Below, one piece after another: positions 8,772 to 16,064 of a stretch of DNA of 64,000 nucleotides. A program made the translations under genes and the position numbers. Every line of letters begins with the position of its first letter. The first letter of the stretch is position 1. The DNA comes from Actinopolymorpha pittospori (GTDB lineage: Bacteria > Actinomycetota > Actinomycetes > Propionibacteriales > Actinopolymorphaceae). The notes under the pieces were generated by a model. The model was given only the letters and a program-made list of their open reading frames with translations, did no database searches and was not told where the DNA came from. The stretch lies in contig NZ_JADBEM010000001.1 in NCBI RefSeq assembly GCF_014873875.1, positions 4,278,001 to 4,342,000 on the forward strand, written 5' to 3'.

Positions 8772-9769
8772 AGCAGGAACCCCTGTGGGAAAGGGTCCTC
8801 GGGGTCGAGGAAGTACTGTGCCGTGCCGGTGATCCAGGCCCGACCGGTCACCGTGGGCAGGACCGCGGGCCGGTCGCCGACCGTGGTCTCGCCGACGAGC
8901 CGGCCCACGAACGACGTACCGATGAACGACTCGTTGACGAAGTCCTGGTCCAGCGGGAGTTCACCCCGCGCGTGCAGCTGGGCCATCCGCGCACAGGTGC
9001 CGGTGCCACACGGTGAGCGGTCGAACCAGCCGGGGTGGATGGCCATCGCGTGCCGGGAACGCTTCGCGTCCGAGCCCGGTGCCGCGAGATAGACGTGGTG
9101 GCAGCCCCTGATCTCGGGATTCTCGAGATGTTGGGGCGGCGCCTGTTCGTTGATGGCGGCCATGATCGCGAGCCCGGCGTCAAGGATGCGTTGCTTCTCC
9201 GCGCGGTCGAAGGGCAGGCCGAGCTCCTCGATCGGCAGGATGGCGTAGAAGTTGCCGCCGTAGGCGAGGTCGTAACGGACGTCGCCGAGGCCCGGCACGT
9301 CCACCCGCTGGTCGAGCGCGTGGGCGTAGGCGGGGACGTTGGCCAACGTCACCCGCCGTGCGACGCCGTCCCGCACCTCGACGTCGACCACCACGAGGCC
9401 GGCCGGGGTGTCGAGCCGGACCTTGGTCACCGGCTCGGTCACCGGGACCATACCGGTCTCGACCAGCACGGTCGCGACACCGATCGTCCCGTGCCCGCAC
9501 ATCGGCAGGCAGCCCGAGACCTCGATGAAAAGCACGCCGTAGTCGGCGTCTGGTCGGGTCGGCGGCTGCAGGATCGCACCGCTCATCGCGCTGTGCCCGC
9601 GGGGTTCGTACATCAGCAGCGTGCGCAGATGGTCGAGATGCTCGACGAAGTGCTGCCGGCGTTCGAACATCGTCGCGCCCGGGATCACCCCGACGCCGCC
9701 GGTGATCACCCGGGTGGGCATCCCCTCGGTGTGGGAGTCGACCGCGTGGAAGACGTGCCGGGACCGCAT
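8768..9769 (-). CDS. Proline racemase family protein, probable 4-hydroxyproline 2-epimerase
   Basis: The 333-residue protein belongs to the proline racemase/hydroxyproline epimerase family. Both catalytic cysteines are present: Cys91 in PMCGHGTIG and Cys254 in SPCGTGTCA. This separates it from trans-3-hydroxyproline dehydratases, in which the second position is threonine. The expected reaction is trans-4-hydroxy-L-proline to cis-4-hydroxy-D-proline, the first step of bacterial hydroxyproline breakdown. Proline racemase is the alternative, but the neighbours (three-part flavoenzyme, DapA-family lyase, GntR/FCD regulator) favour hydroxyproline. The ATG at 9769 overlaps the upstream stop by one base. 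Confidence 0.9.
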   Translation of the reverse strand: MRSRHVFHAVDSHTEGMPTRVITGGVGVIPGATMFERRQHFVEHLDHLRTLLMYEPRGHSAMSGAILQPPTRPDADYGVLFIEVSGCLPMCGHGTIGVATVLVETGMVPVTEPVTKVRLDTPAGLVVVDVEVRDGVARRVTLANVPAYAHALDQRVDVPGLGDVRYDLAYGGNFYAILPIEELGLPFDRAEKQRILDAGLAIMAAINEQAPPQHLENPEIRGCHHVYLAAPGSDAKRSRHAMAIHPGWFDRSPCGTGTCARMAQLHARGELPLDQDFVNESFIGTSFVGRLVGETTVGDRPAVLPTVTGRAWITGTAQYFLDPEDPFPQGFLL

Positions 9770-10692
9770 CAGACCTGCTCCGCCAGGGCCGGATCGCTGT
9801 CGAGGGCGGCCACCACCTGTTCGGTCGCCTTGCGGACGAGCGCCTCCTGCTCGCTCGTCAACGGCAACCGGGGCGGGCGGCAGGGTCCGCCGCGCCGGCC
9901 GACGATGTCCATGGACAGCTTGATCGCCTGCACGAACTCCGTCTTGGAGTCCCAGCGCAGCAACGGGTGCAGCAGGCGGTAGAGCGGCAGCGCGGTCGCC
10001 AGGTCACCCGCGACCGACGCTTCGTACATCCGGACGCACACCTGCGGCAGGGCGTTCGGGTAGCCCGCGACCCAGCCCACCGCGCCCGCGATTCCGAGTT
10101 CGAGCGCCACGTCGTCGGCACCGATGAGGACGTCGAGACCGGGAGCGAGCTCGCCGATCTGGTAGATCCGGCGTACGTCACCGCTGAACTCCTTAACCGC
10201 GGCGATGTGCCCCTCCGCGTGCAGCCGGGCCAGCAGCGACGGCGTGAGGTCGACCCGGGTGTCGTGCGGGTTGTTGTAGGCGACGATCGGCAGGCCGGCC
10301 TTGGCCACCTCGGCGTAGTGGGCCACGACGATCCGCTCGTCCGCGCGGTAGGCGTTCGGGGGGAGCAGCAGCACCGCGCCCGCGCCGGCCTCGGCGGCGT
10401 CCTCGGCCCACCTGCGGGCGGTGATGGAGCTGTACGCGGAGACGCCCGGCACGACGGAGCCGCCTTCGGGCATGGCGGCGACGGCGGTGCGCAGGACGCG
10501 GGAACGCTCCTCGTCGGTGAGGGACTGGTACTCGCCGAGGGAGCCGTTCGGCATGACACCGGCGCAACCGCTGTCGACGAGCCAGCGAACGTGGTCGGCG
10601 AACGTGTCGTGGTCGACGGTGAGGTCGTCGTGGTAGGGCAGCGCGGTGGCCACCATCACGCCGTGCCAGGGCTTGCGGGTCGCGGTGGTCAT
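9769..10692 (-). CDS. DapA/NanA family lyase, probable pyrroline-4-hydroxy-2-carboxylate deaminase
   Basis: This 307-residue class I aldolase-fold protein carries the Schiff-base lysine (Lys167 in AAVKEFSGD) and the tyrosine in VAYNNP (Tyr139) of the dihydrodipicolinate synthase family. In hydroxyproline operons the family member deaminates and dehydrates delta1-pyrroline-4-hydroxy-2-carboxylate to alpha-ketoglutarate semialdehyde. The related L-2-keto-3-deoxyarabonate dehydratase makes the same product from L-arabinose, and an arabonate-dehydratase-like gene lies at 19877. Either or both activities are possible. Start ATG at 10692 has AGGAGA five bases upstream. The upstream flavoprotein gene ends 10 bp away, so it is in the same operon. 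Confidence 0.88.
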   Translation of the reverse strand: MTTATRKPWHGVMVATALPYHDDLTVDHDTFADHVRWLVDSGCAGVMPNGSLGEYQSLTDEERSRVLRTAVAAMPEGGSVVPGVSAYSSITARRWAEDAAEAGAGAVLLLPPNAYRADERIVVAHYAEVAKAGLPIVAYNNPHDTRVDLTPSLLARLHAEGHIAAVKEFSGDVRRIYQIGELAPGLDVLIGADDVALELGIAGAVGWVAGYPNALPQVCVRMYEASVAGDLATALPLYRLLHPLLRWDSKTEFVQAIKLSMDIVGRRGGPCRPPRLPLTSEQEALVRKATEQVVAALDSDPALAEQV

Positions 10693-10702
10693 GGTTCTCC
10701 TG

Positions 10703-12166
10703 TCAGTGGTCCGAAGGGGGAGTCGGTGGGGTGGGCGGGTCGTCCTCCACGCCGGTGAGCGCGGCGAGGACGCCGAGCGGGACGGGCTGGGCCAGCGGGC
10801 GGCGCACCATCGCGGTGACGTCCTCCACGCTGGGCAGCCGCGCGGTCAGCTGCGCGGTCATGGCCAGCGTCGTGGCCGCGCAGATCCGGCCCTGGCACCA
10901 GCCCATGCCGGCCCGGGTGAACAGCTTGACGGCCCGCGGGTCGGTCGCACCGAGGTCGCGAACGGCGTGGCGGACCGCGCCCGCGGTCACCTCCTCGCAG
11001 CGGCAGACGAGGGTGTCGTCCGGCAGGGCGGCGAGCCAGTCCGCGGGGAGCGCGTGTACGTCGTCGAGGACGGCGGCGAAGGAGCGCAGGGCGGCTCGGC
11101 GTGCGCGCAGCCGCCGGATCCGTGCCTGCTCGACCGGGACGCCGCGAGCCGCCACCACGGCGAGTCCGGCGAGTTCGCCCTCCACCTGGGCGAGTCCGGC
11201 CCCGCCGACGCCGGTCGTCTCTCCGGCCGAGTAGACGCCGTCGACGCTCGTGCACTGGTCGTAGTCGACCCGGACCGATGCGGCACCGGAGGCGTCGACG
11301 TCGAGCTCGCAGCCGAGTTCGACGAGGAGGTCCAGCTGCGGGCTGAAGCCGTACCCCACGGCGATGACGTCGCAGGGGAGGAGTCGTTCGCTGCCCGGAA
11401 CGGGACGACGGTCCGCGTTCAGCCGGGCGATCGTGACGCCGGTGACCTGGTCGGTGCCGTGGGCGGCGACGACCGCGTGGCCCACGCGGTAGGGCACGCG
11501 GTGGCGGGCGAGCCTGCCGGCGTACGCCGCGGCCTCGGCGAACCTGCGCGGGTGCCGGGCGAGGACCCGCGTGTGGGCGAGGTAGCGGGTCGGGTGGGCG
11601 GCCTCGTACACGCCGACCACGGTGGCACCGCCCTCGGCCAGGCCGGAGGCGACCGGCAGCAGGAACGGCCCGGTGCCCGCGACGACGATCCGCCGGCCGA
11701 CCAGGACTCCGCTGCCCTTCAGCAACGCCTGGGCGCCGCCGGCGGCCACCACGCCGGGAAGATCCCAGCCAGGGAAGGGCACGTGCCGGTCGTGGGCACC
11801 CGTCGCGACCAGCAGCGCGGCGGCGGTGGTCGCCCATGGCCGGGGTTCGCCGTCGGACTCGTCCAGCGCGTGGACGCGGTAGCCGGCGTCGGTGCGTTCG
11901 AGCGTCCAGACCTGGTGCCGCGGCCGGTGGACGAGGTCGCCGCTCGCGACGTAGCCGGCGAGTGCCGAGCGCAGGGCCCGGAACCCGACGCCGTAGGAGT
12001 CGGCGGACGCGTCGTCGTGGTGACGGAAGTACTGCCCGCCGGGGCGCGGACCCGCGTCGAGCAGGACGACGCGCAGGCCACGTCCGGCCATCGTGGTCGC
12101 CGCGGTGAGACCGGCCGGACCCGCACCGACGACGGCGACGGCGACGTCGTACGCCGGCTCAGCCAT
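10703..12166 (-). CDS. FAD/NAD(P)-binding oxidoreductase subunit of a D-hydroxyproline dehydrogenase-type complex
   Basis: The 487-residue protein has an N-terminal FAD motif (VAVVGAGPAGLTAAT), a second nucleotide-binding glycine motif (IVVAGTGPFLLPVA) and a C-terminal BFD-like [2Fe-2S] region (CRCEEVTAG then GWCQGRIC). This arrangement is that of the large subunit of HcnABC/opine-oxidase/D-hydroxyproline dehydrogenase complexes. It probably passes electrons from the D-amino-acid oxidase-like subunit to the membrane chain. The ATG at 12166 is chosen over an upstream in-frame GTG because GGGAGG lies seven bases before it. It overlaps the ferredoxin-like gene by 8 bp. Confidence 0.88.
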   Translation of the reverse strand: MAEPAYDVAVAVVGAGPAGLTAATTMAGRGLRVVLLDAGPRPGGQYFRHHDDASADSYGVGFRALRSALAGYVASGDLVHRPRHQVWTLERTDAGYRVHALDESDGEPRPWATTAAALLVATGAHDRHVPFPGWDLPGVVAAGGAQALLKGSGVLVGRRIVVAGTGPFLLPVASGLAEGGATVVGVYEAAHPTRYLAHTRVLARHPRRFAEAAAYAGRLARHRVPYRVGHAVVAAHGTDQVTGVTIARLNADRRPVPGSERLLPCDVIAVGYGFSPQLDLLVELGCELDVDASGAASVRVDYDQCTSVDGVYSAGETTGVGGAGLAQVEGELAGLAVVAARGVPVEQARIRRLRARRAALRSFAAVLDDVHALPADWLAALPDDTLVCRCEEVTAGAVRHAVRDLGATDPRAVKLFTRAGMGWCQGRICAATTLAMTAQLTARLPSVEDVTAMVRRPLAQPVPLGVLAALTGVEDDPPTPPTPPSDH

Positions 12167-12545
12167 CGGTGCGCCTCCCGTGGTGGACCGGTGTGTCGAC
12201 CGAACTCCCGACCGACCCATGGACCGACTCTTCGACCAGCGCGTCGGCGGGCACCTCAGCAGACGGATCAGCGGGCACCTCGGCAGACGCCGGCTCCTGG
12301 TCCGGCCTGCCTGTCGTCACCACGTCACCCGGTCGGGCCGGCACGAGGCAGGCCCGCACCGACCCTCGACCGTTGACCGTGACCAGGCAGTCGAAGCACA
12401 CGCCGATCCCGCAGAAGAGGCCGCGTGGGCGGCCCTTTCGGGTGGTCCGCCAGGACCGGATGCCCGCGGCCAGCAGCGCGGCCGCCACGGTCTGGTCCGG
12501 CCCGACGGCGACCGGCCGGCCGTCGACCAGGATGGTGTCGCTCAT
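12159..12545 (-). CDS. (2Fe-2S)-binding ferredoxin-like subunit
   Basis: This 128-residue protein has a plant-type ferredoxin cysteine pattern: C-x4-C-x2-C in FCGIGVCFDC and a fourth Cys in VRACLVP. It corresponds to the small [2Fe-2S] subunit of HcnABC-type amino-acid dehydrogenases. The C-terminal 40 residues are a low-complexity Glu/Ala/Val/Asp tail containing an AEVPAD repeat, absent from short family members. The gene overlaps both neighbours (4 bp upstream, 8 bp downstream), showing tight coupling of the three subunits. The start at 12545 gives the expected MSDTILVDGRPV beginning. Confidence 0.88.
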   Translation of the reverse strand: MSDTILVDGRPVAVGPDQTVAAALLAAGIRSWRTTRKGRPRGLFCGIGVCFDCLVTVNGRGSVRACLVPARPGDVVTTGRPDQEPASAEVPADPSAEVPADALVEESVHGSVGSSVDTPVHHGRRTDG

Positions 12546-13723
12546 GCGGACACCGCCGTCGACTCGAAGCGGTCCGGACGGAACGGCCGCAGGTCGAGTC
12601 CTGGATCGGTGCCGGTCAGCAGCGCGGCGGTGAGGACACCGGTCACCGGCGCGAGGCCCACGCCGGCGCCCTCGTGTCCGCAGGCGTGGAAGAGGCCGGG
12701 TGCGCGTGGGTCGGCGCCGATGACGGGCAGGTGGTCGGGGGCGTAGGGCCGGAAGCCGCGGTAGGTCCGGATGGCGGAGACGTCGGCCAGGACCGGGAAC
12801 AGCCGGATCGCCTGGTCGGCGAGGCGCTGCAGGACACGGAGGGAGAGGGTGCGGTCGAAGCCGACGCGTTCCCGGCTGGCGCCGATGAGGATCGTGCCAG
12901 ACGCGGTGCCCTCGACGACGGCCGACGTCTCCAGGTCGGCGGAGCTGCTCGCGACGTTGGCGACGTACTCCGCGCCGTAGACCTTGTGCCGCACCAGCAC
13001 CGGCAGTGGTTCGGTGACCAGGATGAAGCCGCGTCGCGGCATGATCGGCAGCTCCACGCCGGCCAGCGCGGCCACGCCGGCGCTCCAGGTGCCGGCGGCG
13101 TTGACGACGGCGCCGGCGGTCACGGTGCCGCGACTCGTTCGGACGCCCGTCACGCGTCCGTCCGGCGTGCGGTCGATCCCGGTGACGCGGGTGTGTGGAT
13201 GGACCGTCGCTCCGGACCGCTGGGCGGCGCGTAGCAGCCAGGCGGCGGCGAGCATCGGCTGCACCTGCGAGTCCTGCGGGTAGAGGACGCCACCCGGCAG
13301 GCCGGGGGCGAGGTGGGGTTCGAGGCTCGCGAGGTCCTTGTCGGTGACGGCTTCGGCGACGACTCCGGCGGCCCGCTGGGTGGCGGCGAAGGCCAGCAGG
13401 GCGTCGTATCCCTGCGGCGACTCCGCGACGACGACGCCGCCCTTCGGTTCGTACTCGATGTCGGCGTCCGGGCCGAGTTCGGGCGTCAGCTCGCGCCACA
13501 GCGCGGTGGATCGCAGCGCCAGCTCGAGTTCGGGGCCGGGCTCCTTGTCGGAGACGAGAAGGTTGCCCTCGCCCGCGCCGGTCGTGCCGCCCGCGACCGC
13601 ACCAGCGTCGACCACGGTGACCCGAAGACCGGCGCGCGCGGCGTAGAAGGCGCAGGCGGCGCCGACGACCCCGGCACCGACGACGACCACGTCGGCGGAC
13701 GCTCGGTGGAATTCGGAAGACAC
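12542..13723 (-). CDS. FAD-dependent oxidoreductase (DAO family), catalytic subunit of a D-hydroxyproline dehydrogenase-type complex
   Basis: This 393-residue protein of the glycine/D-amino acid oxidase family has the FAD dinucleotide motif (VVVVGAGVVGAACAFYAA) at residues 11-28 and the GFRPYAPDHLPVIG signature near the C-terminus. As the first gene of the hydroxyproline operon it should oxidise cis-4-hydroxy-D-proline to the pyrroline product, with its electrons passed to the two partner subunits. The GTG start at 13723 has no Shine-Dalgarno sequence. A CATAGT hexamer lies within about ten bases upstream, so the mRNA may be leaderless. Sarcosine or another D-amino acid is an alternative substrate. 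Confidence 0.87.
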   Translation of the reverse strand: MSSEFHRASADVVVVGAGVVGAACAFYAARAGLRVTVVDAGAVAGGTTGAGEGNLLVSDKEPGPELELALRSTALWRELTPELGPDADIEYEPKGGVVVAESPQGYDALLAFAATQRAAGVVAEAVTDKDLASLEPHLAPGLPGGVLYPQDSQVQPMLAAAWLLRAAQRSGATVHPHTRVTGIDRTPDGRVTGVRTSRGTVTAGAVVNAAGTWSAGVAALAGVELPIMPRRGFILVTEPLPVLVRHKVYGAEYVANVASSSADLETSAVVEGTASGTILIGASRERVGFDRTLSLRVLQRLADQAIRLFPVLADVSAIRTYRGFRPYAPDHLPVIGADPRAPGLFHACGHEGAGVGLAPVTGVLTAALLTGTDPGLDLRPFRPDRFESTAVSA

Positions 13724-13731
13724 GTCAGTAC

Positions 13732-13742
13732 TATGTCACATA
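13732..13742. promoter_or_regulatory. Candidate GntR/FCD operator in the divergent promoter
   Basis: TATGTCACATA is a perfect 11-bp palindrome with a GT-N-AC core, located in the 44-bp gap between the divergent hydroxyproline operon (start 13723) and the S9 peptidase gene (start 13768). FCD-type GntR regulators typically bind short GT..AC palindromes. Its location would let the operon-encoded regulator control both directions. The assignment is inference. Confidence 0.45.
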
Positions 13743-13767
13743 CCTCAGCCTCGGAAGGCGGTACCGC

Positions 13768-15924
13768 ATGCCGAAATCTCCCGAAGTCGCCACAGCCACC
13801 GACTACGCGCGGGCCGAGAGTTTCCTTCCCTGGCACGTCCGGTCGCGCGTCTTCGGCGCCGGCATCCACCCACGGTGGGAATCGGACGACCGGTTCTCCT
13901 ACGACGTCGCGACCCGCGAGGGCAAGCGGTTCGTCTCCGTCGACCCGGCCACCGGCTCCCGTGAGGTGTCGGACTCCCCGCCCGACGCGGACCCCACGCC
14001 GGACGGCGACGCGACGGTCGTGCGCTCTCCGGACGGCCGAAGGGTCGCGTTCGTACGCGACCACGACCTGTGGGTGCGCGACGTCGCGACCGGCGCCGAG
14101 GTCGCGCTGACGCACGACGGTGAGGAGTCCCGCCCCTACGCGACGCGGCTGCCCTCCCCACTGGTCGCCGCCGGCCTGCTCCCCCGCGACTCCGAACCGC
14201 AGGACCGGCCGGTCGTGCTCTGGTCGCCGGACAGCAGGCGACTCCTGACGCACCGCCTCGACTCCCGCGGCGCGGGGGAGTTCACCCTGGTCCAGTCCGC
14301 ACCGCCCGACGGCGCGGTCCGGCCCAGGCGGTTCACCTACGCCTACCCGCTGCCCGGTGACGAGGTGGTGCCGACCGCGCTGCTGCTGGTCGTCGACGTC
14401 GAACAGGCCACGGTGACATCGCTCGACCTGCCCGCCGACGAGCTTCTCTACTACGGCACGCCCCTCCCGACCGACCCGAACGCACGCGGCGCGCGGTCGA
14501 TCTGGTGGCACGGCGACGGTGCGCGGTGCTTCGTGCTGCGCAGCGCCCGGGGCAACCGCACCCTGACGTTGTGGGAGGTGGACGCCGCGACGGGCGGTAC
14601 GCGCGTCCTCGTCGAGGAGACCGACGAGACACCCGTCGACTCCAACCTCACCGTCTCCGGCGCACCCAACGTGCGGGTCCTGGCCGACGGTGCCCAGGTG
14701 CTGTGGTACTCCCACCGCGACGGCTGGGGGCACCTGTACCTCCACGATCTACCGGCGGGCACCGTCCGCCAGGTCACCTCCGGCCCGTGGGCCGTCGCCG
14801 ACATCGTGCGCACGGACGAGGCCGGGCGCGCGGTCTACGTCACGGCGCTGGGGCGTGAGCCCGGCCGCAACCCCTACGACCGGTTGCTCTACCGCGTTCC
14901 GCTCGACGGCGGCGAGCCCGAACTGCTCACGCCCGGCGACGGCAGCCACCTGATCTCCATGTCCCCCTCGGGGAAGTACTTCGTCTCGACCCGGGCGCGG
15001 GTCGACTCCGCGCCGGTGACCGAGCTTCACCGGGCCGACGGCAGCCTCGTGACGACCCTCGAGACCGTCGACGTCGCCGACCTGACCGACGTGGGTTGGA
15101 CATTTCCCGAACGCTTCACCGCCACCGCCCGCGACGGGGTCACCGAGATCACCGGCATCCTGATCCGGCCGACGAACTTCGACCCCGACGTCCGCTATCC
15201 CGTCGTCGACGCGATCTACGGCGGACCACAGACCAACCAGGCGCCGGGATCCTTCGCCGAGGTCACCCAGGAACGCGGGGCGGGCTTCTGGCAGGCGCAG
15301 GCGATCGCCGAACTCGGCTTCGTCGTGGTCATGATCGACGGGCTCGGCATGCCGTACCGTTCCAAGGAGTTCCGGGACGTGTCGTACGGCAACCTCGCCG
15401 ACGCCGGACTCCCCGAGCACGTTCTCGCGCTGCGCGAGCTCGCGAGGACCCGGCCCTACCTCGACCTGGACCGGGTGGGCATCTACGGCCACTCGGCCGG
15501 CGGCTACGCATCCTGTCAAGCCCTGCTTGCGCACCCCGACTTCTACAAGGTCGGCGTCTCCTCGGCGGGCAACCACGACCATCGTCAGGACAAGGCCTGG
15601 TGGGTGGAGCGGTACATGGGCTGGCCGGTCGGTGAGCACTACCGCGAGCAGGCCAACCGCACGTCGGCCCACCGGCTGGAGGGCAAGCTGCTGCTGATCC
15701 ACGGCGAGATGGACGAGAACGTCCACGTCGCCTCGACGCTCGCCCTCGTCGACGCGCTGGTCGAGGCCAACAAGGACTTCGACCTGCTGATCCTGCCCAA
15801 CCGTACGCACGCGTGCGGCAACGATCCCTACTTCGTCCGGCGGCGTTGGGACCACTTCGTCCGGCACCTCGCGGGCGGTACCCCGGCGCCCTACCGCGTG
15901 ACCGGTGACGAGGAGTCGTCCTGA
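13768..15924 (+). CDS. S9 family (prolyl oligopeptidase/DPP IV-like) peptidase
   Basis: The 718-residue protein has an N-terminal beta-propeller region (about residues 60-430) and a C-terminal alpha/beta-hydrolase domain. The predicted catalytic triad is Ser576 (GHSAGG), Asp649 (GEMDENVH) and His681 (NRTHACG). S9 enzymes cut oligopeptides, often after proline. The nucleophile motif is GHSAGG rather than the GWSYGG usual for DPP IV. No signal peptide is visible, so it should be cytoplasmic and act on imported peptides. It is divergent from the hydroxyproline operon with only 44 bp between starts, and GGAAGG at 13753-13758 precedes the ATG. This supports a role in releasing (hydroxy)proline, by inference. 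Confidence 0.88.
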   Translation: MPKSPEVATATDYARAESFLPWHVRSRVFGAGIHPRWESDDRFSYDVATREGKRFVSVDPATGSREVSDSPPDADPTPDGDATVVRSPDGRRVAFVRDHDLWVRDVATGAEVALTHDGEESRPYATRLPSPLVAAGLLPRDSEPQDRPVVLWSPDSRRLLTHRLDSRGAGEFTLVQSAPPDGAVRPRRFTYAYPLPGDEVVPTALLLVVDVEQATVTSLDLPADELLYYGTPLPTDPNARGARSIWWHGDGARCFVLRSARGNRTLTLWEVDAATGGTRVLVEETDETPVDSNLTVSGAPNVRVLADGAQVLWYSHRDGWGHLYLHDLPAGTVRQVTSGPWAVADIVRTDEAGRAVYVTALGREPGRNPYDRLLYRVPLDGGEPELLTPGDGSHLISMSPSGKYFVSTRARVDSAPVTELHRADGSLVTTLETVDVADLTDVGWTFPERFTATARDGVTEITGILIRPTNFDPDVRYPVVDAIYGGPQTNQAPGSFAEVTQERGAGFWQAQAIAELGFVVVMIDGLGMPYRSKEFRDVSYGNLADAGLPEHVLALRELARTRPYLDLDRVGIYGHSAGGYASCQALLAHPDFYKVGVSSAGNHDHRQDKAWWVERYMGWPVGEHYREQANRTSAHRLEGKLLLIHGEMDENVHVASTLALVDALVEANKDFDLLILPNRTHACGNDPYFVRRRWDHFVRHLAGGTPAPYRVTGDEESS

Positions 15925-15961
15925 GCCGCACGGCTCCTTCGGCCCTCGACCACCTGTCACT

Positions 15962-15982
15962 GATCGGGCACCGTGCCCGATC
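15962..15982. promoter_or_regulatory. 21-bp perfect palindrome, candidate operator
   Basis: GATCGGGCAC at 15962-15971 and its exact complement at 15973-15982 flank a single C. The centre is too tight for a good RNA hairpin, so a dimeric DNA-binding protein site is more likely than a terminator. It lies 38 bp after the peptidase stop and 83 bp before the gamma-glutamyltransferase start. Confidence 0.5.
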
Positions 15983-15988
15983 GCACGC

Positions 15989-16047
15989 CTGACAGCGCAA
16001 GCCCTGACATCGCAGGCCCCCTGACATCGCAGGCCCCCTGACATCGC
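15989..16047 (+). repeat. 17-bp tandem repeat (about 3.5 copies) upstream of ggt
   Basis: The unit CTGACATCGCAGGCCCC occurs twice exactly (16004-16020 and 16021-16037). A degraded copy lies before it (15989-16003) and a 10-base partial copy after it (16038-16047). The array is non-coding and ends about 18 bp before the gamma-glutamyltransferase start. It could be a polymorphic spacer or a multi-site regulatory region. Confidence 0.8.
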
Positions 16048-16064
16048 TTTAGCGAGGAGCGCGG

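Noticed and set aside
10646..12376. A 576-codon plus-strand open frame opposite the flavoprotein subunit.
   Set aside because: Composition is that of a shadow frame, and the minus strand encodes clear FAD and BFD-like cysteine motifs in an operon with 1-8 bp overlaps.
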